DNA from: Rhodobacter sp.
GTDB lineage: Bacteria; Pseudomonadota; Alphaproteobacteria; Rhodobacterales; Rhodobacteraceae
Reading direction: 5' to 3'
DNA: 58,048 nucleotides
Assembly (NCBI GenBank): GCA_027487575.1
Contig: JAIYDJ010000095.1
Coordinates: 1-58,048, forward strand
The notes below the pieces were generated by a model. That model did not search any database. It saw only the letters and a program-made list of their open reading frames with translations, and was not told the DNA's origin. Positions 24,517-32,725 of the stretch are shown piece after piece (position 1 is the first letter of the stretch; every line of letters begins with the position of its first letter). Made by a program: the position numbers and the translations under genes.

Positions 24517-25281
24517 CTATCCCACCGCCTGCCACAGCAACCGCAGCGCCATCAGGGTAGAGACGGCGACCAGCAGCGGCTTGATCAGACGCGCGCCGAC
24601 CCGCACCGCCACCCGCGCCCCCAGCGCGGCCCCGGCGATCTGTGCGGCGGCCATCGCAAACCCCATGACCCACCAGACGCCGCCCGACGCGACGAACACG
24701 GCCAGTGACCCCAGATTGCTGGCAAAGTTCAGCAATTTGGTATGCGCCGTGGCCTTGAGGACACCATACCCCGCCAGCAGCACGAACCCCAGCATGTAGA
24801 ACGACCCGGTTCCCGGCCCGAACACCCCGTCATAGGCCGCAATCAGGGGCACCGCCGTCAATCCGAACACCGCAGGCGTCAGCCGCCGCATCCGGTCGGC
24901 ATCGGTCAGCCCCGGCTTCACCGCAAAGAACACTGCGACCGCGACCAGCACCACCGGCATGGCCAGACGCAACACGTCAACCGGAACCAGATGCGCCACC
25001 AGCGCCCCCGCCCCGCCGGCAAGCCCCGCCACCGCTGCCATTCCCGCCTGATCCTGCAGCCGCACCTGCCCCGCCCGCGCATAGGCCACCGCTGCCGTGG
25101 CCGACCCGAACGTGCCCTGCAGCTTGTTGGTTGCCAGCGCCTCCAGCGGCGACGCTCCCGCCAGCAGCAGCACCGGCAGGGTGATCAGCCCACCCCCGCC
25201 CGCGATCGCATCGACGAACCCCGCCAGAAACGCCGCCACGATCAGGAGCAGGGCCAGATGCAGCGACACCTCGAAGATCAT
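24517..25281 (-). CDS. TSUP (TauE/SafE) family sulfite/organosulfonate exporter-like permease
   Basis: A 254-residue inner-membrane protein with about 7-8 hydrophobic segments. The first segment (LALLLIVAAFLAGFVDAIAGGGGLITLPVLLLAG) carries the GxxxGxGGGxLxxP signature of the TSUP family, and ATNKLQGTFGSATAAVAYARAG follows. A second half-repeat contains GVFGPGTGSFYMLGFVLLAGYGVLKATAHTKLLNFASNLGSLAVF, the mirrored signature. Substrates of the family are sulfite, sulfonates or other anions; the actual one is not evident. The ATG at 25281 overlaps the GNAT gene stop (ATGA), forming an operon with GNAT and serB. Confidence 0.9.
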   Translation of the reverse strand: MIFEVSLHLALLLIVAAFLAGFVDAIAGGGGLITLPVLLLAGASPLEALATNKLQGTFGSATAAVAYARAGQVRLQDQAGMAAVAGLAGGAGALVAHLVPVDVLRLAMPVVLVAVAVFFAVKPGLTDADRMRRLTPAVFGLTAVPLIAAYDGVFGPGTGSFYMLGFVLLAGYGVLKATAHTKLLNFASNLGSLAVFVASGGVWWVMGFAMAAAQIAGAALGARVAVRVGARLIKPLLVAVSTLMALRLLWQAVG

Positions 25282-25763
25282 GCGGGGATGTCGAACCGCT
25301 TGGCGATCCGGCCCACGACCCGGCCATCCTTCAGCGTGATGTCGGGCTCGGTGCCGTAGTCGACGAAACCGCGCTTGGTGTAATAGCCAAGGCCGACCCG
25401 GTTGTCGGCGCGGATCACCGCCAGCAGCGTCGGCACCCCATGCGCCCGCGCCCAGTCGACGGTCGCGGCGAACAGCGCGGCCCCCACGCCACCGCGCTGC
25501 ACATCCGGGTGAACGAAGGTTCCGATATCGCCCCAGCGGTCTGGCATGTCAGGATAAATGCCCACCACCTGAAACCCCAGGAGGCGGCCCTGATCCTCGG
25601 CCACATGCGCGCACATGACGTTCGGCCCGGTCAGATAGGCCTCGGCCAGCTCCTGTGGCGTCCGCTCGACCTCGTGCGCCGTCGTGCCGCCGATGCGGAT
25701 CACCGCGTTCTGCAGATCGGTCATCGCAACGGCATCTGACAGCCTTGCTTCACGAATGATCAT
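25278..25763 (-). CDS. GNAT family N-acetyltransferase
   Basis: A 161-residue acetyltransferase with the N-terminal RLSDAVAMTDLQNAVIRIGGTTAHE, an acetyl-CoA binding motif A region (DIGTFVHPDVQRGGVGAALFAATVDWAR) and motif B (RADNRVGLGYYTKRGFVDYG). It may acetylate a small molecule or protein; the substrate is not known. The ATG at 25763 lies 14 bases inside the end of serB, and the stop overlaps the TSUP gene, so the three genes are read as one operon from the serB side. Confidence 0.88.
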   Translation of the reverse strand: MIIREARLSDAVAMTDLQNAVIRIGGTTAHEVERTPQELAEAYLTGPNVMCAHVAEDQGRLLGFQVVGIYPDMPDRWGDIGTFVHPDVQRGGVGAALFAATVDWARAHGVPTLLAVIRADNRVGLGYYTKRGFVDYGTEPDITLKDGRVVGRIAKRFDIPA

Positions 25764-26634
25764 TCACAAACTCCTCTTTCGCATAGCCCTGCAGGTACAG
25801 CAGCGCCGTCAGGTCACCATGGTTGATACGCACCCGGCATTCCGCCTGAAGCGCGGGCTTGCCGTGCAGCGCCACGCCGGTGCCTGCTGCCGCCAGCATC
25901 GACAGATCGTTCATCCCGTCGCCCACCGCAATCACATCGGCCCGTGCAAGCCCCATCCCGGCCACGATCTCGTCCAGCGCCTCCAGCTTGGCCTGCCGCC
26001 CCAGGATGGGCTGCGCCACCTCACCGGTCAGCTTGCCGTCGGCCAAGATCAACAGGTTGGCCCGGTGCGCGTCAAAGCCCAGCCGCGCCGCCACGGGCCC
26101 GGTAAACGAGGTGAACCCGCCCGACACCAGAACCGCCCGCGCCCCGTTGGCCCGCATCGTGGCGACCAGAGCGCCCCCCCCCGGCATCAGCGTGATCCGC
26201 CGGTCAAGAACCGATGCGATCACCGATGCGGGCAATCCGCGCAGCAGGGCCACCCGCGCCACCAGCGCCGCCTCGAAGTCGATCTCGCCATTCATCGCAG
26301 CCGCCGTGACAGCCGCCACCTGTGGGCCTACCCCGGCCTCGTCGGCCAATTCGTCGATGCACTCCTGCCGGATCATCGTGCTGTCCATGTCCGCCATCAA
26401 CACCCGCTTGCGCCGCCCCGCCGCCGGCTGCACCACCAGATCGACACCGCGCGCCTGCAGCGCGTCCCAGACATAGGACAGGTTTTCCGGCACATCGCCC
26501 AAGGCAATTTCCGCCGCCTCACCGGGGCACAGCCACCGCGCATCGCCGCCACCCCAGGCATTGCGCAGTGACTCGACGGTCGCGCGGTCCAGCGCCGGTT
26601 GCGCGGGCGATGTCAGCAGGGTCGCGATGTACAT
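25750..26634 (-). CDS. serB: phosphoserine phosphatase
   Basis: A 294-residue HAD-superfamily enzyme for the last step of serine synthesis, hydrolysing O-phospho-L-serine. The nucleophile motif DMDST (Asp82, Asp84, in VLMADMDSTMIRQECIDELAD) is preceded by an N-terminal regulatory-type domain of about 75 residues. Motif II lies in ARAVLVSGGFTSFTGPVAARLGFD and motif III/IV in VIAVGDGMNDLSMLAAAGTGVALHGKP. The ATG is at 26634. It is divergent from serC, with a 148-base intergenic region that contains the putative serC leader. The gene heads the operon serB-GNAT-TSUP. Confidence 0.95.
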   Translation of the reverse strand: MYIATLLTSPAQPALDRATVESLRNAWGGGDARWLCPGEAAEIALGDVPENLSYVWDALQARGVDLVVQPAAGRRKRVLMADMDSTMIRQECIDELADEAGVGPQVAAVTAAAMNGEIDFEAALVARVALLRGLPASVIASVLDRRITLMPGGGALVATMRANGARAVLVSGGFTSFTGPVAARLGFDAHRANLLILADGKLTGEVAQPILGRQAKLEALDEIVAGMGLARADVIAVGDGMNDLSMLAAAGTGVALHGKPALQAECRVRINHGDLTALLYLQGYAKEEFVNDHS

Positions 26635-26710
26635 CGGGGCGCTCTTTGGTTCGTGGCGTCGCTTGTCGGAATCCAGACGGCGCTTTACGACGATTTTCCG
26701 GCTTGTGCCA

Positions 26711-26777
26711 GCCCGTCCGACCCCCTAACACGGGCGGTGGGAAACCCCTCCCCACCGAGGGGCGTTTATCTGGAAGG
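26711..26777 (+). promoter_or_regulatory. putative structured leader of serC (serC-motif-like RNA)
   Basis: Upstream of serC, hairpin P1 is GCCCGT / ACGGGC (26711-26716 with 26730-26735) and P2 is GGTGGG / CCCACC (26736-26741 with 26751-26756, loop AAACCCCTC). An alternative P3, CCCCTC / GAGGGG (26745-26750 with 26757-26762), cannot coexist with P2. The ribosome-binding site GGAAGG follows at 26772. A conserved 'serC' RNA motif is known upstream of serC in Alphaproteobacteria (Corbino and colleagues, 2005; Rfam family). I infer that this is a member but could not compare against the family model. Confidence 0.5.
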
Positions 26778-26782
26778 ATAGC

Positions 26783-27928
26783 ATGTCTGATCTGCCCCCA
26801 CCGGCGTTGCGCCCGGCGAATCCGCGCTTCTCGTCTGGCCCTTGCGCCAAGATCCCCGGTTATTCCCTTGATATGCTTGGCGACGCCCCCTTGGGCCGGT
26901 CGCACCGGGCAAGCGTCGGGAAAGCCAAACTGAAACAAGCCATCGACCTGACGCGCGAGGTTCTGGGCGTGCCCGCGGACTACCGCATCGGCATCGTGCC
27001 GGGGTCGGATACCGGCGCGGTCGAAATGGCGATGTGGACGCTGCTGGGCGCGCGTCCTGTCGAAATGCTGGCTTGGGAGTCGTTCGGCGAAGGTTGGGTG
27101 ACCGATGCGGTCAAGCAGTTGAAGCTGGACGCAAAGGTGCGGATCGCGCCCTATGGCCAGATTGTCGACATGGCGCAGGTCGATTTCGACGCGGACGTGG
27201 TGTTCACCTGGAACGGCACGACTTCCGGGGTGCGCCTGCCGAACGGTGACGCGATTCCTGCCGACCGCAAGGGCCTGACGATCTGTGACGCGACCAGCGC
27301 CGCCTTCGCAATGGACCTGCCTTGGGACAAGCTCGACGTGGTGACCTTCTCCTGGCAGAAGGTGCTGGGCGGCGAAGGCGCGCATGGCATGCTGATCCTG
27401 TCGCCCCGTGCGGTCGAACGACTGGAAAGCTACACGCCGCCGTGGCCGCTGCCCAAGATTTTCCGCCTGACGTCGAAGGGCAAGCTGATCGAGGGCATCT
27501 TCGCGGGCGAGACGATCAACACCCCGTCGATGCTGGCGGTCGAGGATTATCTGGTCAGCCTGAAATGGGCGCAGTCGATCGGCGGCCTGCCCGCCCTGAT
27601 CGCCCGCTGCACTGCGAACGCCGCCGCGATCCTCGACTTCTGCGCGGTCAACCCGTGGCTGTCCAATCTGGCGGCCGATCCGGCGACCGCGTCCACCACC
27701 TCGGTCTGCCTCAAGTTCACCGATCCGCGCATCACGGACGGCGAAGCCTTCGCCAAGGCGGTCACGAAACGGCTGGAAGCGGCGAAGGTGGCCTATGACG
27801 CAGGCAGCTACCGCGATGCCCCCCCCGGCCTGCGCATCTGGTGCGGGGCGACCGTGGAAACCTCCGATGTCGCCGCCCTGATGCCATGGATTGCCCATGC
27901 CTTCCATGCCGAGATTGCCAACGCCTGA
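26783..27928 (+). CDS. serC: phosphoserine aminotransferase
   Basis: A 381-residue class V PLP-dependent aminotransferase converting 3-phosphohydroxypyruvate to O-phosphoserine, the second step of serine synthesis. The alphaproteobacterial type begins [22 protein letters not shown]. The PLP lysine lies in [21 protein letters not shown], and [19 protein letters not shown] and [17 protein letters not shown] are also typical. The ATG at 26783 has GGAAGG 5-11 bases upstream, within the structured leader. It is followed after 84 bases by serA, likely cotranscribed through a GC-rich hairpin repeat. Confidence 0.95.
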   Translation: MSDLPPPALRPANPRFSSGPCAKIPGYSLDMLGDAPLGRSHRASVGKAKLKQAIDLTREVLGVPADYRIGIVPGSDTGAVEMAMWTLLGARPVEMLAWESFGEGWVTDAVKQLKLDAKVRIAPYGQIVDMAQVDFDADVVFTWNGTTSGVRLPNGDAIPADRKGLTICDATSAAFAMDLPWDKLDVVTFSWQKVLGGEGAHGMLILSPRAVERLESYTPPWPLPKIFRLTSKGKLIEGIFAGETINTPSMLAVEDYLVSLKWAQSIGGLPALIARCTANAAAILDFCAVNPWLSNLAADPATASTTSVCLKFTDPRITDGEAFAKAVTKRLEAAKVAYDAGSYRDAPPGLRIWCGATVETSDVAALMPWIAHAFHAEIANA

Positions 27929-27934
27929 CCGGTG

Positions 27935-27987
27935 CGGCGGGTTGATCCCCGCCCTACCCGATCCGTAGGGCGGGGTTCACCCCGCCG
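27935..27987 (+). repeat. GC-rich palindromic repeat between serC and serA
   Basis: Outer arms CGGCGGGT and ACCCCGCCG enclose an 11-bp perfect inner stem, CCCCGCCCTAC / GTAGGGCGGGG (27947-27957 with 27965-27975). A related but incomplete copy, CCGTAGGGCGCGG, follows serA at 29608. This resembles REP-type intergenic palindromes. It may stabilise the serC part of the mRNA or attenuate serA expression. Confidence 0.6.
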
Positions 27988-28012
27988 TTCCCCCCGATTG
28001 ATGGAGCCTTCC

Positions 28013-29605
28013 ATGCCCCCCCGCGTTCTCGTTTCCGACGAACTTTCCGAAACCGCCGTCCAGATCTTCCGCGACCGTGGAGTCGAGGTCGACTACATGC
28101 CCAAACTCGGCAAGGACAAGGATGCTCTTGCCGAGATCATCGGCCAGTATGACGGCCTCGCCATCCGCTCGGCGTCCAAGGTTACCGCCAAGCTTCTGGA
28201 AAAGGCCACCCGGCTCAAAGTGATCGGTCGCGCCGGGATCGGGGTCGACAATGTCGACATTCCGGCGGCGTCCAAGAAGGGCGTCATCGTGATGAACACC
28301 CCCTTCGGCAACTCGATCACAACAGCCGAACACGCCATCGCGATGATGTTCGCCGTGGCGCGCCAACTGCCCGAGGCCAACGCCAGCACGCAGGCCGGCA
28401 AGTGGGAGAAGTCCCGCTTTCTGGGCGTCGAGCTTTTCAACAAGACCCTCGGCGTGATCGGCGCGGGCAACATCGGCGGCATCGTCTGCGACCGCGCCAT
28501 CGGGCTGCACATGAAGGTGGTGGCCTATGACCCCTTCCTGTCAGAGGAACGCGCCAAAGCCATGGGCGTCACCAAGGTGGACCTTGATGACCTGCTGGCC
28601 CGGGCCGATTTCATCACCCTGCACGTGCCGCTGACCGACAAGACGCGCAACATCCTGTCCGCCGAGAATCTCGGCAAGACCAAGCGCGGCGTCCGCATCA
28701 TCAACTGCGCGCGCGGCGGGCTGATCGACGAAGCGGCGCTTGCCGCCGCACTGACCTCGGGCCACGTCGCGGGCGCGGCGCTCGACGTGTTCGAAACCGA
28801 ACCCGCCACCGAAAACCCGCTGTTCAACCTTCCGAACGTCGTCTGCACCCCGCACCTTGGCGCAGCCACGACCGAGGCGCAGGAAAACGTGGCGCTTCAG
28901 GTGGCCGAACAGATGTCGGACTATCTGCTGACCGGCGCGGTGCAGAACGCGCTGAACATGCCGTCGGTCACCGCCGAAGAGGCGGCGGTGATGGGCCCCT
29001 GGATCAAGCTCGCGTCCCACCTTGGTGCCTTCATCGGCCAGATGACCGACGAGCCGATCAAGGCGATCAACATCCTTTACGACGGCTCGGTGACGGCGAT
29101 GAACCTGCCCGCGCTGAACTCGGCCGTGATCGCGGGCGTGATGAAGGCGGCCAATCCGGACGTCAACCTCGTGTCAGCCCCCATCGTCGCCAAGGAACGC
29201 GGCATCCAGATTTCGACAACGCGGCAGGACAAGACCGGCGTGTTCGACGCCTACATCAAGGTCACGATGGTGACCGACAGGCGCGAACGCTCGGTTGCCG
29301 GAACCTGCTTCAGCGATGGAAAGCCGCGGTTCATCCAGATCAAGGGCATCAACATCGACGCCGAAATCGGCGCGCATATGCTTTACACCACCAACGATGA
29401 CGTGCCGGGCATCATCGGTCTGTTGGGCATGACGCTGGGCAAGAACGGCGTGAACATCGCCAACTTCACCCTCGGCCGTTCCGGCGCGGGGCAGGAGGCG
29501 ATCGCGATCATCTACCTTGATCAGCCCATCGCGCCGAAAGTGGTGGACACGCTGGAAAGCACCGGCATGTTCCAGCAGGTCAAACCGCTGCAGTTCGACG
29601 TCTGA
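28013..29605 (+). CDS. serA: D-3-phosphoglycerate dehydrogenase
   Basis: A 530-residue enzyme catalysing the NAD-dependent first step of serine synthesis. The substrate-binding half is followed by VIGRAGIGVDNVD. The NAD fold is KTLGVIGAGNIGGIV with the Asp of VVAYDPFLS. Catalytic Arg is in NCARGGLIDE, Glu in DVFETEP and His in CTPHLGAAT. The C terminus carries the intervening domain plus an ACT domain (MLYTTNDDVPGIIGLLGMTLGKNGVNIANFTLGR), the long form sensitive to serine in many bacteria. The ATG at 28013 follows a GGAG 7 bases upstream; the frame stays open further up, but homology starts here. Confidence 0.96.
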   Translation: MPPRVLVSDELSETAVQIFRDRGVEVDYMPKLGKDKDALAEIIGQYDGLAIRSASKVTAKLLEKATRLKVIGRAGIGVDNVDIPAASKKGVIVMNTPFGNSITTAEHAIAMMFAVARQLPEANASTQAGKWEKSRFLGVELFNKTLGVIGAGNIGGIVCDRAIGLHMKVVAYDPFLSEERAKAMGVTKVDLDDLLARADFITLHVPLTDKTRNILSAENLGKTKRGVRIINCARGGLIDEAALAAALTSGHVAGAALDVFETEPATENPLFNLPNVVCTPHLGAATTEAQENVALQVAEQMSDYLLTGAVQNALNMPSVTAEEAAVMGPWIKLASHLGAFIGQMTDEPIKAINILYDGSVTAMNLPALNSAVIAGVMKAANPDVNLVSAPIVAKERGIQISTTRQDKTGVFDAYIKVTMVTDRRERSVAGTCFSDGKPRFIQIKGINIDAEIGAHMLYTTNDDVPGIIGLLGMTLGKNGVNIANFTLGRSGAGQEAIAIIYLDQPIAPKVVDTLESTGMFQQVKPLQFDV

Positions 29606-29654
29606 CTCCGTAGGGCGCGGCATCCCCCCGCGCCCGCCATCCGAAAGGCCCCCG

Positions 29655-30050
29655 ATGAAACGCGCCGCCCTGCTCCTTCTTCTTCTGCTTGCCGCCTGCG
29701 ACGGTTTCCCACAAGACCGCGCCCAAGCCTGCCTTCTGGACACGGCGCGCGAGGCGACCGCATCGCTGACGTCGGCGGGAAACTTCCTGCAACGCCTGAC
29801 CCGCGACCCCGGTGCAAAAGCCTTCGACATCGGGTCGATGACGTTCGCGAACATCGCTTTCGGCACCTGCACCGAAACGGCGCCCGATGCCTGGCAGTGC
29901 AGTGTCGAGTATCAGATGGATTTCTCGGGCGACGGCGGGCAGGCGCTGGTCGATCTCGCCGCCGCGCTGGGGCAGGACATCGAGGCGCGGCGGCTGGAAA
30001 CATGGACCTTCCGCTTTGGCCCCAGCCTCACCGAATGCGCCCCGGCATGA
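29655..30050 (+). CDS. small putative lipoprotein, unknown function
   Basis: A 131-residue protein with a lipoprotein signal: MKRAALLLLLLLAACDGFPQD, lipobox LAAC with Cys15. The mature part has two more Cys (ACLLDTARE, FGTCTETAPDAWQCSVEYQ), an amphipathic helix (TAREATASLTSAGNFLQRLTRDP) and a C-terminal strand pattern ending RFGPSLTECAPA. I do not assign a family. The start ATG at 29655 has AAAGG 8-12 bases upstream. It follows serA by 49 bases, separated by a GC-rich partial repeat, and may be cotranscribed with it. Confidence 0.75.
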   Translation: MKRAALLLLLLLAACDGFPQDRAQACLLDTAREATASLTSAGNFLQRLTRDPGAKAFDIGSMTFANIAFGTCTETAPDAWQCSVEYQMDFSGDGGQALVDLAAALGQDIEARRLETWTFRFGPSLTECAPA

Positions 30051-30131
30051 TCGCCACTTGCAGCTTCTTCTTTGCCCAAATATCCCACGGGGGTCCGGGG
30101 GTGTGAAACCCCCGGCCTTTGGACCCGAACC

Positions 30132-30866
30132 ATGCACACCTACGCCATCGGCGACATCCACGGCCACCTGAGCCTTCTGCACCGCGCGCATGACCTGATC
30201 GCGGCTGACATGGCAACGCATGGGGCTGCCCCCGTCGTCCATGTCGGCGATCTGGTGGACCGGGGACCCGACAGCGCGGGCGTTGTCGAATTCCTGCGCG
30301 CCGGCATCGACGACGCACAGGACTGGGTGGTGCTGAAGGGCAATCATGACCGGATGTTCACGATCTTTCTGGACGATCCCAAGGCGCAGGACCCCGGCCT
30401 GCGCGCCGATCTCGGCTGGCTGCATCCGCGCCTTGGCGGCGCTGCCACGCTGGAAAGCTACGGCGTGCGCAACCCCGCCGACCGGCCCCTGCTGCCGGTC
30501 CATGCCGACGCCTGCGCGGCCGTGCCTGCCGGGCATCTTGCTTTCCTGAACGCCCGCCCCACGATGTACCAGCGGGGCGACGCGGTGTTCGTCCATGCGG
30601 GCATCCGCCCCTTCATCGCGCTGCAAGATCAGACCGAAACCGATCTCGTCTGGATCAGAGAGCCGTTCCTGTCTGAACCCGCCAGCCATGGCCCGCTTGT
30701 CGTGCACGGCCACACCGCCCTGCCTGCCGCAATGCACTATGGCAACCGCCTGAACATCGATTCGAGTGCGGCCTACGGCGGCCCTCTGACCGCCGTGGTG
30801 ATCGAGGGTCAGGCGGCCTGGCTTCTGACCGATCACGGCCGGGTGCCGGTGCCCTATTCGGGGTGA
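30132..30866 (+). CDS. metallophosphoesterase (serine/threonine protein phosphatase-like, ApaH/PrpA type)
   Basis: A 244-residue calcineurin-like phosphoesterase. All dinuclear metal motifs are visible: GDIHGH (residues 7-12), GDLVDRGPDS, KGNHD, VHAGIRP and VVHGHTAL. This matches bacterial PPP-family protein phosphatases or diadenosine tetraphosphatase-like enzymes; the substrate cannot be told from sequence. The ATG at 30132 has no strong ribosome-binding site (GGACCCGAACC upstream). Its end overlaps by 13 bases the end of the convergent small membrane-protein gene. Confidence 0.9.
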   Translation: MHTYAIGDIHGHLSLLHRAHDLIAADMATHGAAPVVHVGDLVDRGPDSAGVVEFLRAGIDDAQDWVVLKGNHDRMFTIFLDDPKAQDPGLRADLGWLHPRLGGAATLESYGVRNPADRPLLPVHADACAAVPAGHLAFLNARPTMYQRGDAVFVHAGIRPFIALQDQTETDLVWIREPFLSEPASHGPLVVHGHTALPAAMHYGNRLNIDSSAAYGGPLTAVVIEGQAAWLLTDHGRVPVPYSG

Positions 30867-31072
30867 TCCCGGCGGATCAACCGCACCACCGACCGCCCGC
30901 CCAGCCAGCCGAACAACAGCCCCGGCAACGCGAACACCTCGACCAGTGCAGGCCCCGACGGCATGCCCCGCAGCCAGACGGCCAGCGCGACCATGCCGAA
31001 CCCGCCGACCGAAATGGCCAGCCAGAACCACAACTCCGACCGCGTCGGGCCAAATCGGCGCGGCTCAGCCAT
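30854..31072 (-). CDS. small two-helix membrane protein, unknown
   Basis: A 72-residue protein with two hydrophobic segments (LWFWLAISVGGFGMVALAVWL and ALVEVFALPGLLFGWLGGRSVV) and a basic C terminus RLIRRDHPE. No family recognised. The ATG at 31072 overlaps the stop of the DUF1428 gene by 8 bases, which supports translation from the same mRNA. The 3' end overlaps the metallophosphoesterase gene on the opposite strand. Likely an inner-membrane protein. Confidence 0.65.
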   Translation of the reverse strand: MAEPRRFGPTRSELWFWLAISVGGFGMVALAVWLRGMPSGPALVEVFALPGLLFGWLGGRSVVRLIRRDHPE

Positions 31073-31427
31073 GGCCTTCCTGCACCAGCACCTCGAAACC
31101 GCCCCAGATCATCCGCGCCCCGTCGACCGGCGTGCGGTCCATCAGCGCCAGCATGGCAGGGTCGGCAAAGGCGGCTGCCGTCGCCGCCTCTTTCTGCGCC
31201 TTGTCGCGCCACAGGATGGTGGCCATGACTACAACTTCGTCGTCCGTGGCCAGCACGGCGCGCGGAAAGGACGTGGTCTTGCCCCAGGTCAGCCCGTCGC
31301 CCACCGCCTCGACCACCGAAATCGCCCCGAGCTTGCGCCACAGCCGTGCCATCTCGGCGGCGCAAGACCTGTAGGACTCCAGATCGGACCGCTTCACCGG
31401 CACCACGAAGTTGTCGACATAGGCCAT
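31065..31427 (-). CDS. DUF1428 domain-containing protein (YbaA-like)
   Basis: A 120-residue protein beginning MAYVDNFVVPVKRSDLESYRSCAAEMARLWRKLGAISVVEAVGDG, the typical DUF1428 start, and containing FPRAVLATDDEVVVMATILWRDKAQKEAATAAAFADPAM and GARMIWGGFEVLVQ. The fold is a dimeric ferredoxin-like barrel; function unknown. The ATG at 31427 has GGAG 7-10 bases upstream (GAAGGAGAACGAG). An open N-terminal extension (GTG at 31505) would add PHLTRK repeats from the tandem repeat and is rejected. Confidence 0.9.
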   Translation of the reverse strand: MAYVDNFVVPVKRSDLESYRSCAAEMARLWRKLGAISVVEAVGDGLTWGKTTSFPRAVLATDDEVVVMATILWRDKAQKEAATAAAFADPAMLALMDRTPVDGARMIWGGFEVLVQEGHG

Positions 31428-31440
31428 CTCGTTCTCCTTC

Positions 31441-31494
31441 TTTCGGGTCAAGTGTGGCTTTCGGGTCAAGTGTGGCTTTCGGGTCAAGTGTGGG
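31441..31494 (-). repeat. three tandem 18-bp direct repeats upstream of the DUF1428 gene
   Basis: Unit TTTCGGGTCAAGTGTGGC on the plus strand, three times in a row with one terminal change (last base G). On the gene strand each unit contains CACTTGACCCG, with a -35-like TTGACC. The array ends only about 8 bases before the ribosome-binding site. It could be a regulatory repeat or a slippage product. Confidence 0.85.
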
Positions 31495-31511
31495 TTTGCG
31501 GCCACCCGACG

Positions 31512-32609
31512 TCAACCCGCCATCCGGCGGCGCAACGCCAGCGCTGCCGCCGTCACCAGCCCGGCAACACCCGCGATCACCCAGAAAAACCCCCGCTCGC
31601 CAAGGATGCCCATCACCCCGGTCAGCAGCAAGGGCGACAGGATACCCCCCACCAGCCCCGCCGCGATGATCGTGGGCGCAACGCGCGGGTCGCCGCCCAT
31701 CCGGGTCTGCGCCGTCACGTAAAAGCCCTGAAAGAACAAACCGGCGCAGGTTCCGATGCCCACAAAGAACACCGGCGGGCTGATGGTGGCGGCCAGAACC
31801 GACATCGCGCAGGCCCCGGCCATGGCGGCCGTGAACAGGGTGAAAGGTGCCACCAGATGCGCGGTGAAGATCAGCGCGATCCGCACCCCCAGAAAGGCCG
31901 CAAAGAACGCGCTCAGCAGTTGCGCCGCCGCCACCTCTGTCTGTCCGGCCACGATCAGCGCCGCAGGACCCAGCCCGATCAGGCATGCCTCCGTCCCGAT
32001 CGCCAGCGCCCCGAAGCACAGGATCACCCAGTCCGGCCGGAACGGCCCCGCCACGGCCACCGGTGCCGGGCCCTCGCCCGCCGCCCCGGCCCCCAGCCAG
32101 ACCAGGGCGCAGAACGCGGCCAGCACGCCAAAGGTCAGCGCCGGATTCGACCCCAGCACCACAAAAACCAGCGGGGCCGCAATGGCCCCGATGCCGAAAC
32201 TGGCGTTCAGCAGGCTCATCATCCCCGGCCCGCGCACCCCGAATGTCCGCAGGACGCGCGGATTGAACACCACCGTCGCCGCACCATAGCCGATGCCAAA
32301 GATCGCCGCCCCCGCCAGTGTCGCTGTCCAGCCCAACCCGGCCGCCACCACCCCGGCCCCCAGCATCATCGTGGCCAGCGTGCTGCGCGGTCCGACCCTT
32401 ACCCCGTACAGGTACATGAACCCGACACCGACAAAGCAGCCGATCCAATGCGCCGAAACCATCAGCCCCGCCGTGCTCAGCGCGATGCCGTGACCCCGCG
32501 CCAGCGCCGGCAGCGCAGGCCCGTACAGCGATTGCCCCGCCCCCATCAGCACGAAGGTGGCAATGCCCGCAACCAGCAGCCCAAGGTGATCCTTCAATGC
32601 CTGCTGCAT
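31512..32609 (-). CDS. MFS transporter
   Basis: A 365-residue major facilitator with about 11-12 hydrophobic segments (LGLLVAGIATFVLMGAGQSL, GLMVSAHWIGCFVGVGFMYL, LATMMLGAGVVAAGLGW, and others through FWVIAGVAGLVTAAALAL). Signature residues between segments 2 and 3 (YGVRVGPRSTL) fit the family loosely. It is shorter than the usual 400-450. No substrate can be named. The ATG at 32609 has GGAGGA 6-11 bases upstream. It is divergent from the thiolase gene, with a 116-base gap. Confidence 0.88.
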   Translation of the reverse strand: MQQALKDHLGLLVAGIATFVLMGAGQSLYGPALPALARGHGIALSTAGLMVSAHWIGCFVGVGFMYLYGVRVGPRSTLATMMLGAGVVAAGLGWTATLAGAAIFGIGYGAATVVFNPRVLRTFGVRGPGMMSLLNASFGIGAIAAPLVFVVLGSNPALTFGVLAAFCALVWLGAGAAGEGPAPVAVAGPFRPDWVILCFGALAIGTEACLIGLGPAALIVAGQTEVAAAQLLSAFFAAFLGVRIALIFTAHLVAPFTLFTAAMAGACAMSVLAATISPPVFFVGIGTCAGLFFQGFYVTAQTRMGGDPRVAPTIIAAGLVGGILSPLLLTGVMGILGERGFFWVIAGVAGLVTAAALALRRRMAG

Positions 32610-32725
32610 GCCGTCCTCCGTTACGCCGCGTTTCCTCCGGCCCGGCGGCGGTGTCAACCACCCCCGGCTTGCGGCCCCGGTCGAATTGCGGCAACGCTGG
32701 TGCAGCTTGGCCCCAAAGGTGCACT

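Noticed and set aside
26735..26762. H-type pseudoknot in the serC leader
   Set aside because: Stems can be drawn, but the loop crossing the 7-bp stem would have zero nucleotides, which is sterically impossible. Alternative hairpins are the better reading.
31428..31505. N-terminal extension of the DUF1428 protein with PHLTRK repeats
   Set aside because: It needs a GTG start without a ribosome-binding site and departs from the family start, whereas the ATG at 31427 has GGAG in place.
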